Assembly (NCBI GenBank): GCA_028583605.1
Contig: CM053326.1
Location: forward strand, 17,192,046 to 17,256,045
DNA: 64,000 nt
From: Dastarcus helophoroides
Lineage: Eukaryota; Arthropoda; Insecta; Coleoptera; Bothrideridae
Direction of reading: 5' to 3'
The notes under the pieces were generated by a model. That model saw only the letters and a program-made list of their open reading frames with translations, was not told the origin of the DNA and ran no database searches. Positions 46,548-57,700 of the stretch are shown one piece after another; position 1 is the first letter of the stretch; every line of letters begins with the position of its first letter. A program made the translations under genes and the position numbers.

Positions 46548-48010
46548 GGGAGACTGGGGTATTATGGACCGCCTTTTTATTTTGGCTAAAAACTCGCAAA
46601 AAATATTTTTTCCGAAAATTTCAAAGTTTGAATTTGTAGTACAACTAATAACTGGTGTTGGAATAATCGAACGATTTTCAGAATCGAATACATTGAATTC
46701 GAATACTTTTGAGAATCGAATAAGTATTCGAATACAAAGAATCGAATTTTGGGATAATAAAATACCTACTAGAAAAATTGTCGCGGCGGCCTATTCGAGG
46801 TATGTGGTGGCAAGATATGACTTTCGATTTCAGTACTTCCATACCTATGCCCGTAATTGGTAATTCCCTAATTGAATATATATAAATTTCTTAATAAAAA
46901 TAAATCTTGAAGCTTTAGAATTCACATACGTATCTTTAACTTTGACTGGATTCGCATATTGGCATTGTATTTCCTGATATTGTTAAATTTCATTATTAAA
47001 GTTGAGAGCCAGATTTTAAAAAGTACCTAAGCATTTCGTTATTTAATAGTGTTATGAGAAGGATGAAGCAATAAATTAAAAATTAGGTACATATTCGAAT
47101 GCAGGAGTGTGCGACCATAATGCGTAACCAACCATCCCGGATAAAAATGGTCTCGAATACAATACGCATTCAATAATGCATGTCTAAGATCTCGAATAAA
47201 AGAATCCGGTACAGTATTCAACATCCGAGAAGTTAAGAATCGGAGATGTAGCGTAGTTAGGAGACAGACCGATTCTATTCACTGCTCAACATTCCAATGT
47301 TTTGTTGTATCGGACTACCACAATCTCGAATACATATTTTGTATTTGAATGCAAGCAAGCACCCGAGAACTTATGAATCATGCGATGATGAGATGTTGCT
47401 TGCGCAAGGGGAGAATTCCGATATCTGGCAAACGCAAAACCGATTCTATTCATATTCTCACTTCAACTCAAGGAGTCTGGGAGTACTTGAATACTTCAGT
47501 TGAGAATCGGATATATTCGATACCTTGGTAGAATCGAATACATCTGCCAACTTGTATTCGAATAGCCCAACACTACTAATAACCTCTTTTTGGGTGGTCG
47601 CATCAGTTTGATTAAATTGTATTAAACTATACAACTTATATCAGTTGGCTCAAAAATTGCATTTTTGCGATTTTGAAGAATGTCGGGGAATTAAGAACCA
47701 TTTTGTAAATCGATTAAAAATGGAATTATGTGGTAAAAAAACCTTTTTGTTTTCGATTCAAAAAAGATTTATTATGAAAGAGAAACAAAGTGAAACGAAC
47801 TGAGAAATGGCAATGAAGATTAGTTCGAAATGAAATTATTATTGTTCCAAAAAACTATTAGAAATTACCGAAAAATAATGCTGTGCTGGAAATTTGCATG
47901 AATAATCACTTATATGCATCAAATACACGAAGTTTGCTTGTGAAATATAAAGAATTGAGTGATCCATAATTCCAAGACAAAAGTGGTCCCTAATTCCCCG
48001 AACGTCCTTT
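46548..48010. mobile_element. Candidate inverted-repeat element rich in TATTCGAATA
   Basis: The left end near 46550 (ACTGGGGTATTATGGACC) is inversely related to the right end near 47988 (inverse of TTCGGGGAATTAGGGACC). A third related copy, GTCGGGGAATTAAGAACC, lies at 47681 in the left orientation. Between 46640 and 47570 the sequence repeats TCGAATAC/GTATTCGA words. No transposase is visible. Boundaries are uncertain. Confidence 0.45.
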
Positions 48011-48963
48011 TTTGCAATATGGTTAGTAACAGTACAAACTTCGTGCAAAATTTCATGTTTGTGGCGAAGACTTAAGATTCAGCGAATGTTATGAAGATAT
48101 TTACCTGAGTTGGTTCTCGAAAAGTGTGGTCAAATTAGAGAAAACTCAAAGAGAAAAATTTTTTTCGAAGTATCACATTTTTATTCGATATCGAAGCGAG
48201 GTAACGGTTCGTGTACACAAGTCGAATACTGAATGGAAAATGAGGCGAGTTTACGACAATTATTTGTAGCTGTCAGCAACTACTAAAGAAAAAAATAAGA
48301 AGCTGCTTCGCAATTCCTCCAGAATACCTCAGTGACCCCTACATATTAAACACAAATCGGAACTGTTATCCCCTTAAAATAATGAATGCACATTTTAAGA
48401 CATCAGCAAATCTGGTTCCATATGGATCTGTGTAGTCAATCAATCATGAGTACCACAACTTAAAGAAAAAACAACAAAATCATCACCAAATCAAAAGCGT
48501 ACATCCGCGGGTTGTTTTTATAGCCTATGAATATCGAAGTAGTGAAAACTGGCAGAGGGCAGTAAAACACGAAGATACGTAAAAAATTAGAGCTGATAAA
48601 AATCGCTGAGAAGGAATATAGGCTTTAAGCTAAGAATTCAGCTAGATTATTGTTTAATGGAAATTAAACGGTTATAACAGAAGTAGATGGTCGACTTTTT
48701 TAGTCTAAATAAAAATTGAATTTTAAATTTTACTTAACATTCTAGATATGTAGATAGATATGTTATCCGTACTTTATGCGTTCCGGTGCAGTGACGGCAC
48801 CAAAGGGGGGCCAGGATGAGCACGCAGAACGCCGAAACACTTCGAGAATAAAGGGTCGATATTATAAGGGAAAAAATACTAATTTCATGTCAAGGTAGTA
48901 CTGTCAATATTGCTAGAGATAAAAACATATGAAAAGTATACAGTTTAATTAACGTAGTATTTA
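48011..48963. other. Unassigned DNA
   Basis: No long frames. 48780-48840 (GTGACGGCACCAAAGGGGGG) is GC-richer than its surroundings and unexplained. Confidence 0.3.
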
Positions 48964-48971
48964 GACTAGAC

Positions 48972-49419
48972 CAAGGGTGGGACACTTTTTACCCCCACCA
49001 TGACAAATTTTGTCATGTCAGGGTACAATTACCAACATAGAGAGAGCAAAAAAGAGGGTTGGCACTTTATCTAGTAACTTTACTATTTACATTTTACACT
49101 GACAACTGTCACTGTCACTATCATTGTTGAAATCTTTTTATCTTTTATTGCTGTGTATTTACTTACTATGTAATGACATAATAACAATGCAAAATAACTA
49201 CATATTTTGAAGAGTCTCTGCCATATAAAGTAAAACAAAATGCGTTAACTAAAGGATAAATAAGTTTGGTTAAGTCAAATGACAACCATAGCTGACGAAT
49301 AGTTTTGACAATTCAGGTCATGTCGCCCTATTATATAAAATAAAAATTACTAAAATTTAGAAATATTTCGTCGTTTATAGGTTTGGAAACCTTTCCTTTA
49401 ACATAGTGTCCGACGCCTG
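48972..49419. mobile_element. hAT-like MITE with perfect 8-bp target duplication
   Basis: The 448-bp element begins CAAGGGTGGGACACT and ends with the reverse complement of CAGGCGTCGGACACT. It is flanked on both sides by GACTAGAC (48964-48971 and 49420-49427). CA...TG ends and an exact 8-bp duplication are diagnostic of hAT. There is no coding capacity inside, and unlike the two larger hAT-like elements the interior is not array DNA. Confidence 0.85.
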
Positions 49420-49427
49420 GACTAGAC

Positions 49428-49729
49428 AACGTCGAGATGAAATAAAAGAGAGGAATTTCTATAACCGAACAATGCCATAGTCAAGATCATTCAGTCACAA
49501 TAAAGAAATATTTGAGTGGAAAAGTAAGAGTTACTTAAAAAACATACAGTAGGTTGCAACTGGCAAATTAATTAACGGGCAATCCACAAAAGTTTGTCAC
49601 ATAATCTTAAAACTAAGCTAACGTGTGGGGATGCCAACATATTTTTTTGATCTAAGTATACTATTTTTCAGAATAAACAATAAAAAATATAGTACACTTG
49701 AAAAAAAAATAAAGTATTTTATGGCAGGG
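49428..49729. other. Unassigned AT-rich DNA
   Basis: Nothing recognised. Confidence 0.25.
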
Positions 49730-50085
49730 GTTACAACCTTTATCTTTATGTTGTTCTGTTCATGTCCCCCTTTTTAACCCCTTAGGGGTCGAGTTGATAA
49801 AATCGACCAAACAGGTGGCCATTTATTTTTTTCACAGATCGTTTACACAAAGTTTTAGGTTGTAGCATGCAGTATTAAGTTTGTTCCGTGCTAATTTCGA
49901 AACACCATCTTGTTTCCTTTTTACCCCCTGAGAATACGAATTTCCAAAAATCCCTACATTTACCATGAAAGGAACCTACTTTCCAAATTTCGTGTTTCTG
50001 ACTTCAGTAGTTTCGGTTCTGCGTTGATTAGGTTTTTCAGTCGACCAGAAGTTCTCTCTTTATAATATTAGTATAGATTTTTCTT
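49730..50085 (+). mobile_element. LINE/SINE 3' tail fragment
   Basis: Contains CCTACTTTCCAAATTTCGTG, TTCAGTAGTTTCGGTTCTGC and the end TTTATAATATTAGTATAGAT. This resembles the 3' untranslated end of RTE-type LINEs and derived short elements in insects (a 'CAGTAGTTT...TAATATTAGTATAGAT' layout). No coding part is attached. Confidence 0.5.
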
Positions 50086-50500
50086 TTGGTTACAAGACTT
50101 CGTTTGCTTGTCGGGCTACACTATAATGTGCATTCAAAACAAAAAACATCATCAAGCTATTTTTGTTTTTGCCGGTTGCTTGCTGGTCTCAATTGTAGCG
50201 CGTTTGAAATTTTATTTCAGAACTTTAAAATGTGCTTAAAAAGTGTCAACTTGTAATCAAAATTTATCCGTTAGTGATTCTTTTCATAAACATAAATAAA
50301 AACGCAAAAAAATAATTAAATTGACGGTGGCAACCGTGACTCCGGATACAACGATACAAAGAAATACGAGTACTTGTAGATCTGTGTAAAATCGTTTGGC
50401 TTTTAATTGCCTTACATGAGGTTGGCTATTAGTCTTGAGTGAACGATATCAAATCCCCAAAATCTGCAGTTTTTTATCTGTGTTATGATCCTCAGTAAAA
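50086..50500. other. Unassigned DNA
   Basis: Moderate complexity, no gene or element end recognised. Confidence 0.25.
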
Positions 50501-53500
50501 TTGGAATTTGTTTCGTAACTAAACATTTAAAATAAAAATCTTAACTTCTTTCCTAAAATTCCAAAATTCAAGCTCTTGTCTTGAAACTGATTTTGCTAGA
50601 TGTTCAAGTTTCTCTTAAAACTCTTGTTTCCAACTTTTTGTGTATATTTATTACTTCTCTAACAATTTCAGTTGAAATTTCAATATTTCGATGTTGTTCT
50701 AGAAGTTAAAATTTCAAAAAATTTCAAGAAATGACAATTGTGTTGGAACATTCAAATTCTTTCCCAAAATCCTAATTTAAACATCGAGATTTTTGTTTAC
50801 ATTGTTAGTAAACAATTACAAAAAAAATTTAAACAATTTTTTTACACAAAATCTGGGTTTGTTATCAACACTTTGGGTTTTAATTTGAAATTTTGTTTTT
50901 TCGAATTTTTGCGTTAAAACTTGATTTTTTATGAAAGCTTCTCAAAATTTCGATTTTTTTCACAGACTTTTTAGCTAAAATGAGAAATGTATTGTTATAA
51001 TTTTTTATTTCGAATTTTAATTCGAAATCTCAAAAAATAGAAATTCTTTGAAAAAGTCAAAATGATTCGGTTAGAACTTCGAATAAAAGTGAATTTATTG
51101 AAATACTAGCTGATACCCGCTCCTTCATCCATGTCATCTACGTGAAAGAAGGGAAAGGATTGTTGGGTCACTTTTTTGAAAATTCCGACGTTTTTGAAGA
51201 TTTCAATTTTCATTGAAAATTTGGAATTCCTTTGAAAATTTTGCCTTATTTCGAAAATTTCGAAATTTTAAAATACCCACTTATTTCACAATCTCGATTT
51301 TTTCTCGTTCGATTTCAAAAATTTTAATTTTATCTCAAAATTTTGACTTGATTTTGAAAGTTTCGATTTTTTTCAGAATTTTGACTTGATTTTGAAAAAT
51401 TCAACTTTTTCCAAAATTTTGACATTTTAAAAATTCCAGCATTCTCAAAGTTCTTCACAATTCTGGCTTATTTGGATATATTTCGGTTTTTTTTTGGACT
51501 TTTTAGTGTTTATCATTATTAAAAATTTTAATTTTTGGTAATTTCAACTTTTTTGAAAATTTCCTTTTCAACATTTTGAATATCTCCAAGTTTTAAGTTT
51601 TTTGAAAATTTCGACTTTTTTAGATGTTGACCTTTTTTGAAATTTCGACCCAAAATTTCATTTTTTGCAAACCGGACTATTTTTCGATTCTTTCAAAACA
51701 TTTCATTTTTTGTTGTTGAAAATTTGAGTTTTTTGAAAGATTCGACTTTTGAAAACATCGGCTCTGTCGAGTGTTTAGATTTTCTGTTAATTCGACTTTT
51801 TCTTAAAATTTTGACTCTGATAATGACGACTTTTTTGAAAAGTCTTTTTATTTATTTTCGTTAACGCTTTTCGACTTTTATTAACATTTAATTCATTTTG
51901 AAAACATCAAATTTCAAATTTTCTCATTTTTTTTTTATTTCCACTTTTTTAAATGTTGCAAGACTCACAGTTTCGCCTTTCTTTAGGATTTTGATTTATT
52001 TTCTGAATTCTGAATTTTTTGAAAATGTGTTCACAAAATTTCGATCTTTTCTCGAAATTGTATTTTTTCAAAATTTTGATTTTTTTCTATAAATTTGATT
52101 TTGTTGAAAATCTAAATAAAAACTTCTACCCTTTGAAGACTTCCAACTTTGTCCACCTTTTGACAATTTTTCAAAGTTTTGACCTTTTTCGAAAACTGTG
52201 GCTTTTTTTTCAAAAATTTCGACTTTTTCTCCAAGTGTCGACTTTTTCTCGAGATTTTGACTTTAGCAGTAAGTTAAATTTTTATTTGAAAAAAAAACGA
52301 TTTTTGTAAAATTTCGACATTTTAAAAAATTTCAGGCTTATTGCAGAATTTTTACCTTTTTTAAAAATGTCAACCTTTTATCACCAAAATTTCGGCTTTT
52401 TCTTGAAGTTAAATCTTTTTTTCAGAATTTGATTTTTTCTTTTTGAAAATTTCTCTATTTTCAAAATTTCGACTTTTTGTAAAACTTTCTCAAAATTTAA
52501 ATTTTTTCAAAATTTTGATTTTTTCTATAAATTGGATCATGTTACAAAAACTGACTTGAAAACTTCTACCCTTTTTTGGAAAACTTTCATCTTTGTCCAA
52601 CTTTTGACTATTTCTCGAAGTTTTGACCTTTTTTGAAAATTGTAACTTTTTTTTAAAAAATTTCGACTTTATTTAGATATTTTGACTTTTTCTCGAAATT
52701 TCGACTTTAGTAGTAAGTTGAATTTTTATTTGAAAAATCGATTTTTTTTTCACTTTTTTGAAAAATTGGTTTCTTCTCAAAATTTTGACATTTTTAAAAA
52801 TTTCAGACGTTTTCAGAACTTTCACTTTTTTTGCAAATTTCGACCTTTTATCATCAAAATTTCGACTTTTTCTCGAAGTTTTTAATTTTATGTAGTAAGT
52901 TTAACTTTTATTTGAAAAATCGGATTTTTCTCAAAATTTCGACATTTTTAAAAATTTCTGACTTTTAAGAATTTTCACTTTTTTTAAAAATGTCGACCTT
53001 TTATCATCAAAATTTCGACTTTTTCTCGAAGTTTTTTCTTTTATGTAGTAAGTTTAACTTTTATTTGAAAAATTCGATTTTTTTAACTTTCACTTTTTTT
53101 CAAAAATCGAATTTATTTCAAAATTTCGACATTTTTAAAAATGTCGAACTTTTTATGAATTTTCACTTTTTTTAAAAATGTCGACCTTTTATCATCAAAA
53201 TTTCGACTTTTTCTCGAAGTTATAACTTTTTTCAAAATTTGATTCTTTTTTGAAAATATCTATTTTCAAAATTTCGACTTTTATAAAAAATTTCGCATAA
53301 AGTTTTTCCCAAAATTTAATTTTTTCAAAATTTTGGTTTTCTTTATAAATATGATTATGTTAAAATATTGTTTTTTTGAAAACCTCTATCCTTATTCAAA
53401 ATATTCACTTTTTCTGAAAATGTCCACCTTTGCCCAAACTTTTTACTATTTCTAAAAGTTTTGACTGTTTTTGAAAATTTCGATTTTTAAAAATTTCGAT

Positions 53501-53900
53501 ATTAAAAAATTTTGTCTTTTTCTCGAAGTTTCGTCTTTTAAATTGGGTTTTTATTTGAAAAAATCAACTTTTTTTCTGAACATTTTCACTTTTTTTGAAA
53601 AACTGATTCTTTTTCCAAAATTGCGACTTTTTGAAATTCTCGAATTTTTTTAGAATTTCCACCTTTTTTTAGAAATGTCTACCTCTTATCATCAAAATTT
53701 GGACTTATTTTGAAGTTATGGCTTATTTCAGAAGTTGAACTTTTTCCAAAATTGTTATCTTTTTTCGACTTTTCATGAAAGCTTCGAAATTTTTTTCAAA
53801 ATTGTTTTCAAAGTGTTGATCATTTTCTCGAAACTTCGAATTTACCTGTTCCTCAAAGTTTATAATTTTTTTAAAGAATCTGACTTTCCACACATTGATT
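50500..53900. repeat. Degenerate T-rich array with higher-order repeats
   Basis: Array units as elsewhere, plus clear longer repeats: CTTTTATCATCAAAATTTCG occurs near 52850, 53000 and 53183, with variants near 52375 and 53682. The block AACTTCTACCCTTT...TTTATTTGAAAAA recurs near 52130, 52570 and 53390. So local periods of about 160-180 and about 440 bp exist. Confidence 0.85.
51105..51170 (+). mobile_element. Short LINE/SINE-like fragment
   Basis: ACTAGCTGATACCCGCTCCT at 51107 resembles the common 'TAGCTGxTACCCGCGACTTCGTC' block near the start of the same class of 3' units. Only about 65 bp is recognisable before the T-rich array resumes. Confidence 0.35.
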
Positions 53901-54503
53901 GAACGAATTCCATAACACAAATTCGAGGTTTAACTAAATTTCGATTTTAAAGCTACCATTTTAAAAAGGAGTATTCTTCAAGTTTAAAATGAAAAGTTTC
54001 AAAAAAAGGTCGAAATTTAGAAGAATTATCAAAAAAGAGAAATTTGGAAAAAGGTTCACAAATGAAATTTTGGCTTTAATTTAGAAATTACGATGTTTAA
54101 ATCGAAATGTGGGGAAACATTTTTTTGAAACATTTTAAAGTTTCTTTTGATCTTTAATTTCTGTTGTCACAGATCACTTGTGATATTAAGAACCACTGAT
54201 TTAAAAAATAAAAACTGTAAGTTTACAGTTTTTAGAATAAACATTTACATCTTTTTTTTCAGTTATATACAGTTTTTCTTTGGGAAAGGGTTGGCAACAC
54301 TGCTAAGATGTTTAATTTGAGCAAAATAAAACCTGCTAATCAGCGTATCTATCTTTTTGCGAATTTGACTGTGGCTTGATCCAATTCCAGTGCCATAAGC
54401 AATTCGTCGAGTAATCCGCTGGTGTACAATTGGCCCTAAGTCTACTGAAAGCTTTTTTTTTTGAACGCACATTAATTCCTTAAGTAACTAGTTTAGAGAG
54501 CTA
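53901..54503. other. Spacer downstream of GlcAT-I
   Basis: Part A-rich array to 54130, then unassigned sequence. A 69-codon minus frame at 54263-54472 has no recognisable domain. It may include the GlcAT-I 3' UTR. Confidence 0.3.
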
Positions 54504-54781
54504 TCACGTTTCTATACCAGGAACAATTTTACTAATTTTAGGATTCTCTGTTCTAGTATGCCAAACATACACTTTCGTGCAATTATTAGCCAAAGGCTCT
54601 AATTCAGACTTGGTGGTAAAAAATCTCAAAAATTCAGACTCCTGAAAACCCTTTTCCATTTTATATGAAAAAACAGCTTCAGGTTTTGCTAGAATTAATT
54701 GTAAATTGATTGCAAAACCTGCCATATCAATTGCGAATTCTCTACTAGCTTTCCAACCACTTCTGAACCCAGTAACCTTCC
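54504..54781 (-). CDS. GlcAT-I: GlcAT-I exon 5 and stop
   Basis: Reads GKVTGFRSGWKASREFAIDM, AGFAI, GFQESEFLRFF, NCTKVYVWHTRTENPK, ending GIET-stop. It contains the acceptor-site W, the catalytic E, and the H and R of WHTRTE. The stop at 54504-54506 fits the short C-terminus seen in the family. Confidence 0.9.
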
Positions 54782-57700
54782 CTGCAAACGATAAGAGGTT
54801 GATTTATGCAAACAGAAACTGAAAACCAGTCCTACCAGTTTTAGGATCCACGACTGGTGTTTCTACATTATGTCCTCCTGCTAAACCGACTGGCCAAACT
54901 CCTACCTTTTTGATGTGCAACATCTAAGGAGGAAATCTAATTTTAAGACTTTAAATAATTTTGTTTTTAACTTACTTCTAGGAAAATCCTACTGTCGTAG
55001 GTGTTGTCATCGTCCATGAAATATACGACGCCTTCCTTGTTCTTTAAATTCTGCCTAATCCAGTTTAAACCAGCGTTTCGTTGCTCAACCCCTCGATGTT
55101 TTTTCCATCTGGGATCCTTTAAAAATATCACATTAATGAGGTAATGAAAATATATCCAAACAGACTTATGGAGTTCCGATTTTACAGTCATAAAAGCGTC
55201 AAATTTAAATGTGTCTTGTTTATAATAAAATTTTTCGTCTATTGAAAATTTAATTTTTTTTTTTCAAAATTTCGATTTTTTTTTAACTTCTTCGATAATT
55301 CGACATTTATTCAAAATTTCGAATAATTTCAAAGTGTTCCATTTAGTATTTCGGCTACCTAATTAAAAAAGTTCAGTACTAAAAATTTCGATTTTTTAAT
55401 TGTCGACTTTTTTTAAAATTTCAAGTTTTTAAACATTTCTATTTTTTTTTTTTGAAAATGTTGAATTTTTTTGAGATGTGAATGTTTTTTTAAGTGTTTT
55501 CCAAAGTTTCGATTTTTTTTGAAAATCTGTTTTTTCAGAATTTAAACTTTTCTCAAATTTCGACTTTTTGAAAATCTTTACTTATTTTAAAATTTCATGA
55601 TTCACAATTTTTCCTCTATTTTTCAAAGATTTTGTTTAAAAATTTCGTGTTTTAAACAAATTAGAATTTCTTTTTGAAAATTTGGCCATTATTTTTTGTT
55701 TTACTTTTTTCAAAATTTCGACTTTTTGAAAATTTAAACTTTTTTCAACATTTCGTATTTTTTGAAATTTTGAGTTTTTTTTCAAAATTTGGACTTTTTT
55801 GAAAGAGCAGGTTTGTTTTCTATTTCAACTTAATACTATTGCGCGTTATCGGTTCGAAGATTAACACTCCGTGAATTGTAACAACTTTATTTCCAAACTG
55901 ATTCCGGAACACTACAATTATAATTCACTTAACCAACTGACTAATTAACTCACTAACACTGTTTAATTAACTAACTTATTCACTGACTGACTGAGGAAAA
56001 GCCGACAAGACCGCCTATCTATAGATACCGTTCCGGTTTCTAGAAGGAAGGTACAGATAAGACATTTTGTTACAATATGAAAGTTTTAAAACCTTTTTAC
56101 TTTATTGAATTTTCGACTTTTTTCAAAATTTAATTTTTTTTAAAATTTAATTTTTTCCAACAATTTTGATATTTTTTAAAAAATTAGTCTACCTTCTTGA
56201 ATTTCAAATTTTTTAAATTGTAGTTTGCTAAATATTTCATTTTTTAAATGAAAAATGTTAAATTTTTTGCGATTTTTTAAATTGTCGATAACTTTTTTTG
56301 GAAAATATTTGAATTTTTTTCAAAATTTCGATTTTAAAAATATCTTTGATATTTTTTAACACTTGGCCTCTTTTATATATATTTGACTATTTTTTAAGAT
56401 TTCGATTCTTATGAAAATCTTTACTTTTTTGAAATTGCTTTTTCTTAATTAACATACTAAAACTTTTAAAAAATCGCAACTTTTTAAAAATCTTGATATT
56501 TTTCAAATCTAGACATTTTTAAAAATCTCGTCGTCTTTTCAAAAATTCACCATTTTTAAAATTTTGGGGTATTTTATAAAATCTAGACTTTAAAAAGTTA
56601 TAGTTTTTTAACTTTCGACTTTTTTTTTTGAAAATTTCAACTTTCAATATAAAAAGCAGAAATCTTCACAACTTTGACTTTTTTATAAATGATAGACTTG
56701 TTCTAAAATTTGAAATTTTTTAAAATTTTCAATTTTTAATAAAAAATATAGGGATCTGTTTAAATCTTCCATTTTCATTTCAGATTTTCATCTTTTTAAA
56801 AATCCCGAATTTTTTCAAAATTTTTAACTTTTTTTAAATATGGTCCCTTTTATTGAAATGTGTAACATTTTATAAAAATTTCCACTTTTTTTAAAAACTC
56901 ATCGTTTAAAATATGTTGAAATTTTTTTCAAAATTTACTTTTTCAAATTTCAACATTTTTTTCCAAATGCTGAATGCTTTAAAAATTTGATTTTTTAAAA
57001 AGAAAATTTCGCATTTTTTATTTTTTTTTTTTTTTCATTATTGATTTTTTGTTCAATATCAACGTTTTTCCAAAATTTAATTATTATTTTTTTAATATTT
57101 CGACTTTTTAAAAATTACAATTTTTTCTTAAGATTTCTGCTATTTTCGAAAATCTATTGACATTTTTAATTATATTTTGTACTTAATTATTTTTAAAAGT
57201 GAATACCACATTTATTTGATTATGTTTGTAACAGAAATAACCATCAATTTTGCTTTTTCAAATTTCGAAATTATTTTGAAAATTTCAATTTTTTAAATAT
57301 TTTGACATTTTCTCAAAACTTTGACTGTCTTTGAAAATTAAGAGTTTTTTGAGAAAGGCGACTTTTTGAAAAATTTAACTTAAAAAGAGATTTTTTCATA
57401 ATTTAGATTTCTTTTTAAAATGTCGATATTTTTAAGTTCTGATTTTTTTTAAATGTTGCCTTTAAAATTTATACTTTGTTTTGGAAATTGACTTATTGAA
57501 AATGTCGATCGTTTACCAAATAAATAATATGATTTTTTGAAAAAATGCGACTATTTTAAAATTTTCAATTTTTCAAAATATCGCCCCTTTTCAACACTTC
57601 ATATTTAACCCGTAGTTTTGATTTTTTGAAAATTATGACTTTTTTTTAAATGTGATATTTTTTGAAAATTTCATTTTTTATTTTAGTTCTGACTTGAAAA

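Noticed and set aside
52375..53715. CRISPR-like regularly spaced repeats
   Set aside because: Repeat and spacer are both degenerate T-rich array text, spacing is irregular, and the context is eukaryotic.
54263..54472. 69-codon minus frame downstream of GlcAT-I
   Set aside because: No domain and no start context; could be part of a 3' UTR or a worn transposon, not supportable as a gene.
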